64,000 nucleotides of DNA from Entoloma clypeatum (Eukaryota; Basidiomycota; Agaricomycetes; Agaricales; Entolomataceae). Under the pieces are notes generated by a model. It saw only the letters and a list, made by a program, of their open reading frames with translations, was not told where the DNA came from and searched no databases. A program made the translations under genes and the position numbers. The stretch covers positions 1,302,001 to 1,366,000 of the forward strand of contig OY751494.1 in the NCBI GenBank assembly GCA_963565915.1, read 5' to 3'. This document shows positions 9,900 through 21,220 of the stretch, piece after piece. Position 1 is the stretch's first letter; every line of letters starts with the position of its first letter.

Positions 9900-10998
9900 T
9901 TACCGGGACTGCAAACCACCTGAACTCGCAAAAGAACCACGCGTAAGATTTTCATCGTCCAAGAAAGTGCTGCCCCTAGAATTGCTACCGGTGCTGCCAC
10001 CGCCAGATGCTGAAGAAGTCGAGCCTGAGCCGGAAGATGTTCTCCCTCCACCGTCGAAAAAGGAATTCGCATCATCGCCAGACAAGTCGCCAAAGGAAGG
10101 AGCACTGTTGGAGAAACCGGCAGTTCTTGAATCGCTGCCGGGGTTTGCGCCGTTGCTGAAACCTCCACCGGTGAAGCTGGATCCAGACAACCCGCCATTG
10201 TTGGTACCGTTTGTAGGGAGCCCCGCGCTGCCTTCGTCGTCTGCGCCTGAGAAGCCTCCGGGGCCGGAGAACGAGGCATCGGGACCGCCGAACGAGGTTG
10301 AGGGGTCGTTGAGGAAGGGCGAATCAGGGGGGTTGAAATCTGAGCTGTCCGCAGTTGAACCAGAGGGACCTGATGATGCCGAAGGCGACGATGATAATGG
10401 GCCACTGTCGCTACTAGAGCCGCTGCCGCCAAAGGGGGTACCATCTTGCGTGATAGATGGTGGTGGATCGGTATTCGAAGTTGCCGGCGAAAGTGATAAT
10501 GGAGATGGGTCGTTGTCGGAAGTGGAAGAGTCTCCAGTACCGCTTGAGTTGCTGGAAGTGCTTTGAGGGAACGAATCGGTAGGTTCGGCATCGTCGGACA
10601 ATGAACCGCTGCTTGAGGAATTCGAAGAATTTCCGGGAAGGACTGATGCACTAGGATTTGAAGAGTCGGGAATTGGAGGAGCGAAGGAGGGACCGTCGGA
10701 TGGATTTTGGTTTTGATTAAGCGGGGTGCTCGGGCTAGTAGTCGGGATGAATGAGGAACTGATTGATGTAGGTGTTGCACCAAAGGTCGAAGAGGTTGCA
10801 TCAGTCGAATTGGAGTCGGAGAATGTTGTGTTGAAAGGAGGTGTTGCTCTCACCTAGTAAGCGAAGGTGAGGCATTGGCAAGGCTGGAAGACTGGGTGAA
10901 CATACCTGGACATGAGCAGCAAAGTCGCTTGACAAGGCAATAGGACTGGAGACTGCGGAGCCCAAGAAAGCGGATAAAACAAATGTTTGCAACTTCAT
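9900..10998 (-). CDS. Secreted Ser/Thr/Gly-rich low-complexity protein
   Basis: Two exons on the minus strand: 10998-10906 and 10853-9900, with a 52-nt GT..AG intron in phase 0. The 348-residue product starts with a typical signal peptide (MKLQTFVLSAFLGSAVSSP). The remainder is almost entirely Ser, Thr, Asn, Pro, Gly and Asp, with no recognised domain and no Cys-rich pattern. Such composition suits an extracellular or wall-associated, probably O-glycosylated protein. No hydrophobic GPI-type tail is seen at the C-terminus. The antisense strand is also open for 199 codons, which is a by-product of the composition. Function is not known. Confidence 0.7.
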
Positions 10999-11457
10999 GA
11001 GTATACTGAGGATAGAACAGGAGGGGTCTTTATGTGAAAGAATGTTCGACCATTTTATAGGACTATCTGTTAGGGGGATCGGGGATGCTATGTTGTTAGA
11101 CATTTAGTCAGGAAGGAGATTTTACCTGTGATAAAATCACAAATCACAGTAACGAAGAAGGTTTCGTGAAGAGGGGTCATTTCAGGATCGACCTCCTAAT
11201 TTGAAAGTGCTTCTGAATCATAACTGAACTTGTGTCGTACGGATGGTTCCAAGTATGACGGAGTTTGACAAAGAGATTTGGACCGTAGACGCTTTGTTAA
11301 CCCCGTTTGCAAGGGACATAGTCATTTCCCTCACGTTTTCATGATGTTGCAAAAGCGGAGGCGACCTTGGTGAGTCTATACTTCCAATCATGTGCTACCA
11401 CACACTCGCACGTTTCAATACGCGGCGCTCTATAGATAGATAATGCTAAGCGCTGGT
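10999..11457. other. Intergenic between Ser-rich protein and TSC13
   Basis: Upstream region of the Ser-rich gene and 3' flank of TSC13, which is on the same strand. No further coding evidence was seen. Confidence 0.5.
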
Positions 11458-12866
11458 CTACAAGATAAATGGTACGATTGCTTTCCTGCCAACAGGATAT
11501 GATTTCCCGAATTCCTTCTTGTAAATCGTGTGCTTCTTGATAGCCCAAATGGCCATGGTCCAGAAAGCGACGATAGTAAATAACCAAGCTAAGAACAAAA
11601 ACGCAAACACGGCGTCAATGAATTTGACACACCAAGGATAATGCGAGATCGTACCAGCTATGCTTCCCGTCATGACGCAAATCGCGGACCAGGCCAAAGT
11701 CTCGAAGAAGTAATTGGGGCAAGACAAGAGCGCGAAACCATATCCTTGGGGAATACCACGAGTGCGAGTGCCGGCGGGTCGGAGGGCACGGAGGGTTAGG
11801 TGAGTGCTGAGATTGGACAACTCGGCGAACTATCGAGACCATGATGAGCCAGATGATGTTCCTGGAGGAACATTTGTTGAGGTGACTCACGAGCCAAAGG
11901 CCGGTGCATATCAACAGGAATTGCTGATTGTTCCTTATCGTGTCCGTAATGAAAGGAGATGACGCCGAGTACTTAGGTCGATAGATATCGTACGCAAGGA
12001 AGAGACCTAAGGAAGTTGCCTTATGAGAAGAATGTTCGGATGGGTGATAGCAGCATAATCATTACCGCTCAGTATGTGATAATGGGCCGAACTGTAGATA
12101 TAATCAATGCCGCGAACAACGGAAGAAGTAGAGGCTGTTCAGGACGTACTTTCGAAAAATATTCATGAAGGGCATGGTGCCATGGGAAAAACGGTGTACA
12201 CTGGTCCAGCGTTTCAATTTTGAGAGCGGAAATAGACAAAAAGGGTGCTTACAATATTGTCTCCAGTTCGCGCTTTATAAAGTGAAGGAGAACAAGGGCA
12301 TATACAAGTCTGAGAAATTATCAGGAGAGACGCATCCCGGACGGAAGCTAACATCTTACTTCTGCAATCCGCTATGTTGCACGTCCTGGCCGTACCAAAT
12401 TTTTGGGAAATGGTAGATCAAAGGATGGATGAGGAGAGGGCCGCCCTAACTTGACGTCTCCATGAAGTTCCGTGCCTGGAGCATTGGGGGAACGTACATA
12501 TTCAACCAAGAATACGGTCCTCCAGCTAACCTGAGCGCCTAAATCCTTCAGTATCAACTCTCCCTCCTGTGCGCCTTTGCCGAAGAGGCTGATGAGAAAG
12601 GTATGATCGTCCAAAGGGCGACGCTCTTCTGCCTTGAGGGTGAGCCTTTGGCGTGCAGGATAAAACTAGTGGAGGAAGGACGTTAGCAAACTGTGCGCAA
12701 CAACGGATAGTTGAAGAATGTGTCCTAGACTCACTTTGGGAAATTTTGTGGCGATTCCTGACTTTACATTTGCAATAGTTGTGTCGTCAGAACACTCGAA
12801 TGTGAGCGGGAAGCCCCGAGCGAACGCTGGCAGCTTCGAGGCCGACGAGATAGTCAACGTCACCAT
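11458..12866 (-). CDS. TSC13: Very-long-chain trans-2-enoyl-CoA reductase
   Basis: Last step of the fatty-acid elongation cycle in the ER membrane: reduction of the trans-2-enoyl-CoA intermediate to make very-long-chain acyl-CoA for sphingolipids. Nine exons read on the minus strand: 12866-12735, 12665-12498, 12445-12360, 12309-12253, 12200-12150, 12091-12066, 12006-11891, 11829-11655, 11588-11458, giving 313 residues, the normal family length. Exons 1-2 encode the ubiquitin-like N-terminal region ending in VSWRTVFLVEY. Then come GPLLIHPLIY, HGTMPFMNIFRNSAHY, LRALRPAG and the C-terminal steroid-reductase-like part ending RKAIVPFIL. All phases close. The last intron (11589-11654) is 66 nt and stop-free, so its retention would not break the frame. 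Confidence 0.93.
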
Positions 12867-12929
12867 GATTGAATTTCCTTTTTTATTCACGAAGCTACAT
12901 ACCCCTTTTCTCTCCTCTATCTTGACCTT

Positions 12930-13505
12930 CTTCGGCAACCGAGTCCTACATGGCAATCCAAACCCAGGAAAACCTTCTCAACACACACGACGTCTCTCCA
13001 TCCCTGGATTCCACCATTCATTTACCCCGTCTTCGGTGACTCACCGCTTCCTCTGTATTCCGAACTTGCCAATCTTGCATGGAAGACTTTACATGTTCTC
13101 GCTACAGCAAAAGATGATGTCCTATGGGAGATCTATATTATCTCCAAGTGGCCTGGATACAGCACTCAGGATGTCTTGAAGAGTTCGGAGGAACAAAGAA
13201 GATGGGTTCAAGAATATCAAAGCCAGGCGGATCCAGAAGACATGGCCCGAACGATTTCAAACATTCGCAAGGCCCTTGCCACCATCAACCTGAAACTTGT
13301 TCCAGAAGGCTCACTCTCTGCTTTTGCTGACCATGTTTCAGGCGATATAGAGGAGCTCAAACATGTCATCGCAATGCACTTCCACTCAGAACAGGAAAAA
13401 AATACGATCTTCATGCTTCCTTTTCTCCTGCGTGTCGAACAGCTTATGAAAGCCTCTCTCCTCTCTCCTGGTGCGGCCTACCTTCCTGGAAATGACATAT
13501 TGTGA
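12930..13505 (+). pseudogene. Unrecognised gene fragment, start not found
   Basis: A single plus-strand frame is open from about 12930 to the TGA before 13506. It reads like a real helical protein (for example DDVLWEIYIISKWPGYS, then EEQRRWVQEYQSQADPEDMA). No ATG begins this frame; the nearest good ATG (12950) is in another frame that stops after some 30 codons. Either a 5' exon is missed or the gene is broken. It lies head to head with TSC13, whose ATG is at 12866. I do not recognise the family. Confidence 0.35.
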
Positions 13506-13599
13506 TCACTGCAAAGGCCATGGTGCATGAGTCGAGACATGTTGTAGGAACTCTTGTAAGTGTCTGGTCTTTCGTACTTAACAGCCAGCTCTGAGCCAG

Positions 13600-14202
13600 A
13601 TTAATGGGGTGTCATACTGTACGCCTCTGCTGATTCAAGGACCTCGCCTCCCCTCGCTAAATCCACAGGAACAAACTGTTGATGATGTTCAAGGGGAAGC
13701 GGGGGATTGGTACGAGGTCTCTCGCTATGGCGCATATACGAGCCCAGCACTATGTGCGTATTTCCATCCTATGACTCTCATTCAAGATCATTGTGGCTAA
13801 CCAGCCCATTAGCTCTCCAACGAAGCACTGCCTATTAGCAAACACAAAACTAGTCCTCACTGGGCGCATCAGTGGCAAGCAATATCAGCTCCGCTATCTT
13901 CTGCCTTCTATGGTGGAGCATCTGGCCAATGAAGTTCGGAATGGGACATTCATCATCCCCTCACATTTTTTTATATCTGAATACACCTTCCCAGTGTGGT
14001 TATATGTTGAAGATCAATGACTTGGAATCCCAGAATCCCGCCACCTCAACTCGGCCTGCCCCAGCCCGGAGCCAAACACTATCACGCCATACAAGTGCAG
14101 CAAGACGCTCAGGACCTCATATCGTCCCATGTCGCCCTTTGTAACCTGTGGATGACTTCACCGATGTACGCAAACTGGGATATGGTAATCTCCGTGGGGT
14201 AG
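13600..14202 (+). pseudogene. Unrecognised gene fragment(s), frame-switching
   Basis: Protein-like stretches in different plus-strand frames: about 13800-14019 (LRYLLPSMVEHLANEV) and about 14017-14202 (PGAKHYHAIQVQQDAQDLI, LWMTSPMYANWDMV). They may be exons of the same gene as 12930-13505 or remnants of a separate one. I could not find splice sites that join them all in frame. No function assigned. Confidence 0.3.
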
Positions 14203-14482
14203 CAAGGAACCCCCAAAGTAAAGTTTTCTCGTCCTCCAATGCTTAGTGTCCATGACTTTTTCCTCTTTCTTTGTCGTACCAAAGGAACCTCAATTCTCAG
14301 TTTTTTTTCCTTTCATCACTCAAATCACTTTCCCCACTTGTAACATACACAATATATAAAATTATGGCGATTGTCTCGGTGGCGACCACCCCATGTCACG
14401 GTCCACGTTAATTCTCTTCTACTTATGGTCGTATGTTGCCATACCCACATACTGTCCTTTCCATCCGCACAGCCCCAAAACC
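14203..14482. other. 3' flank of the large WW protein
   Basis: Short intergenic stretch with T-rich runs; no gene seen. Confidence 0.5.
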
Positions 14483-17400
14483 TCACCACGATTCAGAAGA
14501 AATCTCAAGAGATCCCTCATACGTCGTGTCCGCGAAACCCTGCAAGTCCTGCTGCTCCTGAAACGAAGCATCCAATGACCAACTCTGCGAATCCTGTCCC
14601 TGTTGGGACGCCTGCATCATGTCCAAAATGCCTCCTTGTTGCTGTTGCGGTTCCTGCGACTGATACACAGCCTGGAAGCTCTGCATATCCTGCACCTGCG
14701 GCTGTGAGTACCCTTGCAGGATGTTCTGCAACACAGACGGGTCCTGCTGAGCCAGACTCCACATATCCTGTTGATCTTGATCTTGACCTTGACCTTGAGC
14801 ATCAAGCTGTGGTTGCTGATACGACGCGTCGAACGTGAATTGCATGTCCTGCTGGGAATGCGCGGCACCATCCGCTTGATCGTACGTGGCTTGAATGGTA
14901 ACCTCGTCGTATTGACCAGACTGCGTTTGTTGCTCTTGTAATTGTGCATGAATCTCTAGCGTTCCCCCCCGCCCTTGAACACCAGACATCGAATCGTATG
15001 TGAACTGCATATCTTGTGGTTGCGAATCCGTATATTGCTGGACATGGAAAGACTGCGAGGTAGACGGATTTTGATTTACAGATTGTGAATTAAGGTGCTG
15101 CATCTGCGACATGAGACTCGAAGAGTCTGACGATGACTGTTGCCCTTGCGGGAGATATTGATTGAGCATCTGGGAATATTGATGAAGCATCTGCGATATC
15201 TGAGGAGATTGCTGTGGGGTTTGCTGTTGTTGATGCTGTTGATGATAATGGTATTGTTGTTGTTGTTGCTGCTGCTGCTGTGGTCGTTGTAATCCCAAAT
15301 TCGACATCATGTTCAAAATATTCTGCATCGCGCTTTGTTGTTGTTGTTGTCCAGCACTTGACATATGCTGCTGCTGTCGCAATCATCAATATCCGAGATT
15401 CAGAGGCGAATAGTTACTTTACCTGCAGCGCCGACTGTGCTGGCAAAGTCTGCGAAGGTGGCTTCGGTGGCCATTGCTGTGCTTGAACAGAACCATGGAC
15501 ATTCAGGGCCTGTTGAGCTTGTAGCGCGGGTCTGAAAGGGGGTCTCTGCGCTCCAGCATTCATATTGAGGGGTGACTGCATCTGGACAGGACTTCCGGGT
15601 TGTGGTGGCAGCGGGGCTTGCCCTGTGGGAGGCCTGAGGGGCGGTATCTGGACACTCGGATTCGTCGACAGCTGCTGTAGTATGTGTAGGGGGTTCGGGG
15701 GCCTCTGCGCGCCGGCGTTCATCGTCAAAGGAGGCAGTGTCTGCTGAATGTGGCCCTGCACATTCGACGACTGCTGCACCTGTCCGGGAACCGGCGGTCG
15801 AATCGGTGGTCTCTGAACACCCGAATCCATATGGAGCTGGGTGGGACTCTGTGATTGCTGACTGAGCATGGGCGGGGGGCTTTGCGGTCCGTTCGCCTGG
15901 TACGGGGTTTGAGCATGATCTTGAATGTTTTGAGGATGCGGGGCTTGTGAGAAGGGGGTTTGGTGCGCAGCACCGTTTGGGCTGAGGGCAGACTGCGGGT
16001 GTTGGGCGGGTGTGGGGGCGGGTGCAGGTGAGGGGAATTGGTGTGGTCCGCCGTTGTCAGTCGGTGGGTGCGAAGGACTCTGCCCATGCTGTAATTGCTG
16101 AACGGGTGCAAGAGTGTTCGCGATCGGTTGCGGCGGAGATTGCGGCGATGGCGAAGTCGCCCATGGTGACAAACTCTCTTGACCTTGGTGGTATGCATCG
16201 ATGAGGCTCTGCATTTGCTCTGGGGAAAGCGACTGAGAAAGCGTCTGAGACCCGGATTGTTGAGCTGATTGGGTCGAACTTTGAGAAGACAAGGAATGCT
16301 GTGACCCCGAGGGAGGTATCGATGCACTATGTTGTGGATGATGTGCCGTCTGAGAAGGCCCTGTATCCTCCAATGGCGCCGGAGGTGGGACTTGATACAA
16401 AGACTGTGAGGAAGAGTGATGATGCGCGTTTGACCCCTGAACTGGCAAATGGGATGCCTGGGGCATCGAAGGTGCGGGCTGATTTTGGTCCTGATAATGA
16501 GGTGGCGAAGGAACGGGAATTTGAGGCTGACCTTCAGCAGGTACGCTCGCTGGCTGAGATACAGGTGGTGGCGGTGGTGATGGCATAGGTGGGTGGAGTA
16601 GTTCAGGAGTGTCGTATGAAGGTGGAGGAGGTTCCGGCATTGGATTCAATGCGTCCGATGCATTTCCAACCGATTGCTCCTGAACACCGGATGTATGGGA
16701 ATGGGCTCCTGATACAGCAATCTGTGCGTCAGGCATCGGGTTCAAGGCACTCTGTACACTGGACTGCGAGCCAATTGCGGATCCTGTCTGCGGATCCGAC
16801 ATCGCATTCAAAGGGCTCTGCACGCTAGAGTATGGCTCTGGTGAATGTGCAGCATGCGGATGAGGCATGGGATTTAGAGGGACGTGAACAGTGGATTGAG
16901 CCAGGTCTGCGTGGACTTGTTCGGGCGTCTGCGCCAGATACTGCTGAGACTGTAGACCAGAAGGGCCAGGCGTTGGACCAAATCCTGATCCTGATCCTGA
17001 TGGACCGCTCTGAGACGACGACGACGACCCCCCCGCCGAGTGCACTTGAGACTGTGTTTGCATGGCGAGCTTTTCCGGAGGAAACGGGGCAGCTTCGGGT
17101 GATAGATACGGTGGTGGGGGAAGGATTCGAGACCGAGGCCCTCTCACAGACGATTGCGGAGTTGGACTTGTAGCTCTCCTTGATGATGGAGTCAACTGCC
17201 TCTGCAGTGGGAAAACAGTGAGATATGGTGGGAGAATTCAAAGCGAGGAATAACCGTACCTGAGGCATTTGAGTGGAAGTACTAGGTATCGTTGTCTGCT
17301 GCTGATCTCCAGAAGGAGCCCGTGAATGAGACGAGACCGGGGGAGAGGTTGATTGCGGACGGTGAATCGAGGTTGGCCGCACCTGCGACCCCGCTTGTTG

Positions 17401-19610
17401 CTGAGGAGGATTGGGCGATGCATAATGTCCGGGAGGAACCGAACTAGATGAAATGGGGTGTTGCATCTCTGGGTTTGACATAACTTGAGATATGCTGGGA
17501 GGGCGTTGGGGATGTTGAGATTGAGGTCGAGAAGATGATGGTTGAAATCTCTGTTGGGAGTGGAACTGCTGTGTTTGGGTGGACACTTGCTCGGGGATGT
17601 CTGAATTCGGTGGGTCCAAAATCCTTTGAGGTTGCTGCGAGGCGGTCTGAGTATGAGGCTGTGCAATTTGCTGTGGTTGTTGCGATTGCGAAGTAGTAGC
17701 TGGAGGAGCCTGCCCCGCCATTTGCTGTTGGTATGCTTGCAATAATGCAATTTGCGCTTGGGACAATGGCACCTGTTGACGTGGAGAACTCAAAGTGTTC
17801 ATCATCTGCTGTTGCTGCTGCAGTTTCAAAAATTTCTCCATCAAATACTGAAGATCTTGCTGGCTCTGCACCGGGGCATTTGTGTTCGTGGTCTGCCGCC
17901 CGTTTCCAGCAGAAGTGGGTTGAGAAGATACTTGGCGTTCATAGGCGGTGTTTCCGGTCGCAGACTGCGAGGCTTGCTGGTGCATGTCAAGAGCATTCTG
18001 ATACAACGAAACGGCGTTGCCCTGACTCGCCGTCGTCGTCGTACCCTGAGTTGGGGCTTGCAAGGTCTGAATGTTCGTATTCGGACCCCCGCCAAGTCCA
18101 CCGTTATTCATCGCGTTCTGCATCGCCTGGAACTGAATCGCATTCTGATACAGCGCAGCCGGAGTGAGAGGCCGATGCGTAGCCTGAGCTTGCAGAGCTT
18201 GAAGCTGCATGTTCGCAACCGCATGTTGCTGTGCGGCAGCTTGTGCTTGTGCCTGAGCGACGGCAGATGTCATATTCGCTTGTGCTTGCTGTTGCTGTTG
18301 AGCTGCTACCTGTTGGATGCTCCGAAGTTCGGCGATGAGGCCCTGATAATCCACAGAGGAAGCTTGAGCTCCCGATGTCGTCCCCTGCATCTGCTGCTGT
18401 TGTACGAGAAGTGCGTTTATGATGGACTGGTAATCCGCGTCCGGCTGGCCTTGTATGACGGCCTGAAGGTCCGTCACATCGAATCCCTGATCCTCGCCTG
18501 GGAACATGCACAAGGTATTGATAAGAGAGGCTGCTGCATTGGGATTCATGATGTTATTAGTGACAGGCGCGGCGGCCGGTGACGTGAGCATTGCCCCGCC
18601 CTTCTTGAGAGCTGCCTTTCCAACAGTCTTCGATGCCTTCCCCATCTTTTTGAGGACCTTGACGGTCTGCTGGGCCCCCTCTTTTGCCTTGCGAGCGGCA
18701 AGTTCGGTTGTGATTTGTGCATTGGTTTTCGCAGGGGCTTGTTGAGGGTAGGCGGAGAGAGGCTGCACAGACATGATGGGAGATGTGACTTGGTTTGTGG
18801 GCATGAACAACGGGGCAGTTTGGTTATCAGGCAAGGAGGGTGAAAGTTCAATATTATGAGACCCCGGGGGCAGTTGAGGTTTGGGCGCGGCAAGAGGTGG
18901 TGATTGTGATTGGGGACGATTGAAATACACTTGCGAAGGAGGTCGAGCAGTGAGAGCAACCAAAGGGGTCGTGTTCTGCGTATTAACATGGTGACCGGGA
19001 GGATTCATCGATTGGACGTAAGACCCGTGTTGCGATGGGATACCAGCGCTAGCAAAAGGGACAGACGGGGATTCAGCACGAGAATGCAAAAGGGAGTAAT
19101 GCCGCGATTGAACAGGCGGGAGACGCGAGGGAATTCCAGATGCATTGGCTGCGCCTACGCCCATTGACGAAGAACGATATGATCCAAGAGCTGATTGCGG
19201 TTGACCCTGCGATTGTTCGTTGGGAAGAGCATTGGGATTGGGATTCACGTTAAAAGTGGGCTGTGAGATAGGTGCATTGACGAGATCGCGAGAGGACGCT
19301 GCAACCCCTCCTCTGACCGAACTGGCATACAGCTGCTGAGCCAGTGACCTCTGCGAAATGTTGCTCAAGGACCGTGGTGTCTGTGAAGATGGATAGGCCG
19401 TTCCCATCGAAGTGGCTTGGTTTCCCGCCGGATGCACATAGGAGACCTGGGGAGGCATTGTATTCGTGTCGACGTAGTACCACGTTCCCCTGCGCAATCG
19501 TTATCAGCTTCATTGGCAGATGAAAGTCTGAAGACACACCTTTGATCACAATGCTGGCTCCAACCCGGTGGAAGTGGTCTCGAGTCGTGGTTTGAAGGAT
19601 AGCGTAGCAT
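14483..19610 (-). CDS. Large WW-domain protein rich in Gln, Pro and Ser
   Basis: Four exons on the minus strand: 19610-19540, 19489-17260, 17201-15423, 15373-14483, all phases consistent, about 1656 residues. The first intron splits a WW domain at residues about 14-44: LPPGW before the intron, then GTWYYVDTNTMPP and a Y in place of the second Trp (SYVHP). WW domains bind Pro-rich ligands. Almost all the rest is low complexity: polyglutamine runs (for example about 15235-15290), Pro/Ser/Gln-rich blocks and degenerate repeats such as NMNAGAQRPP. A short basic stretch (residues about 255-300, KVLKKMGKASKTVGKAALKK) is the only other compact region. Long antisense open frames here are composition artefacts. 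Role unknown; a scaffold is possible. Confidence 0.75.
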
Positions 19611-19957
19611 TTCAACCGTAGCCCACGCAGTAACGGGCGGAATGACGGGTACCTTTCTCCTGCCATGAGGTGAGCACCGCCTTTACTTAGCTGAATCGGG
19701 TTCCGAGTGTATCAGATTGACAAGAACAGGTTGTTCCTGTCGTTGTTCCATGTACATATGTACCTGCCATTTGGCAGCAGCGATAACGAGAATAGTGTAA
19801 TCACCACGAAAGAGAGAAACATTCGCAGTGAACGGCAAGGCCACGTGAAGAAAAAGGTCATAAATACAAGAGGGAACAACAAAATAAAATGGGACAACAT
19901 AGAATCAAAAAAAAACAGGTGAAGGAACAATCGTATATGCTTTCGCGGTCAATTCGA
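19611..19957. other. Intergenic between the two WW-domain genes
   Basis: AT-rich upstream region of the large WW gene and 3' flank of the small one. No gene seen. Confidence 0.5.
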
Positions 19958-20928
19958 TCACCAACCCCCTCCATCATCGAATCCTTGGTCAAATCCTTGG
20001 TCATATCCGTTGTCATAGCCAGACTCATAAGCATCCTCCCCTATCAGGCGTAAAAAAAGACGTTCGAAAATAAGAGGAGCAGAAGGAAAAACTCACTAAT
20101 ATCATCTTCGATAGCATGCTCCAGTAAGGCCCCTCCAATAAGACCAACACCACCTGGACATATCAAATGAGTTCGCGCTGATTGAGGCAAGAATGAGCTT
20201 ACCGGCGGTTAATAGTCCCCCGGCCCCGAACCCGGATTTCTTCGGAGGTGCTTGCCCGTACACTGCATTGCTACCGCCTGAGGTCTTTCCTCCGAACAGA
20301 CCACCAAGAAGGCCTGGACTGAGATCAGCTCCCGGGTAATGTGGGAAGATAGAAAAGAGACAGGCCTTTCCCGCCGCTGCTGCCTGATTGGTTGTATGGT
20401 TGCTGCTGTTGCTGCCAACCCTGCTGTTGGTTGGGATAGCCATAGCCGCCTTGCTGGGGGGGTCCTCCATACCCTCCTCCGTTATAGCCCCCCTGAGGTG
20501 ATCCGTTATATCCACTGGGTGGTCCGCCGTAATATCCGCCCTGCGGAGCACCGTAGGCCCTGTTATCAGGGTAGCCAGAGGGTTGATTGTGATTGGGTGG
20601 GGGTGGGCCCGAAGGTGGGACATAACCAGTCGTCGGTGGTGGCGGCGGCGGCGGCGCAGCGCCGAGTGGATGTGTCCATGTCGTGACTGGAGGGTTTGCT
20701 CTAGTATTTACGTAGAACCTGTCTTTCTGTGCTTAGATCCAGAGATCGTGGTCGCAGGCGTGTCGCTCACCAGGTTTTGTAGCTGGAGATGGGATAAGCA
20801 TCAATCGAGATAAGACAGCCGACGACGACGTACTTGGAATCATACTGCTGGATCCAACCTTCTGGGAGAGGACGAGAATCTGGATTGACAGGAGTGTGAC
20901 TTCCCGGGTAGGCTGGTGGTGCTGACAT
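19958..20928 (-). CDS. Small WW-domain protein with Gly/Tyr/Gln-rich middle and acidic tail
   Basis: Five exons on the minus strand: 20928-20834, 20718-20362, 20318-20203, 20153-20097, 20040-19958, giving 235 residues with all phases closing. The WW domain (residues about 21-49) runs from LPEGW through FYVNTRANPP to TTWTHP and is split by the first intron. Then a Pro run, a Gly/Tyr/Pro/Gln-rich stretch, a glycine-rich hydrophobic segment (GGLLTAGG, GLIGGALLEH), and an acidic tail of repeated GYD/GFD units ending DDGGGW. The Gly-rich hydrophobic plus acidic-tail layout is common in short fungal WW proteins of unknown role. The second intron has an unusual donor (gtctct), chosen because only it restores the frame. 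Confidence 0.75.
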
Positions 20929-21220
20929 GGGGGGGAGAAAGAAAGGATGACTGAGCTCGTTGTGCTCGCCACTGCGCCTGAACCCGTGATTTTAAGGAGG
21001 ACATCTTCACAGCCTCTCGGGTCGCACTTCGGGTACATTGGGCATTACAGAAAAGTCGTACAGAAGACAATAATAAGTATCACAAAGCTGTACACAGCAT
21101 AGCAATAATGTATACATATGAACCATGGCCTAACCAAAAAAAAACACGCAATTGCGTGTGGAATAAAACAACTTCATCACCCACAATGCATAAACCCTTT
21201 GTTGAGTAAGTCCTGCCGCT

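Noticed and set aside
9967..10566. Plus-strand 199-codon open frame rich in Pro, Glu and Leu
   Set aside because: Antisense shadow of the Ser/Gly-rich secreted protein, which has a signal peptide and a proper intron.
17752..18582. Plus-strand 276-codon open frame
   Set aside because: It is antisense to the Gln/Pro-rich exon of the large WW gene; the biased composition keeps the opposite strand open. The same holds for other plus-strand frames between 14.4 and 19.2 kb.
20102..20623. 173-codon minus-strand ORF as a separate gene
   Set aside because: Its second half is exons of the small WW gene read through introns; its first half is that gene's Gly-rich exon in another frame.
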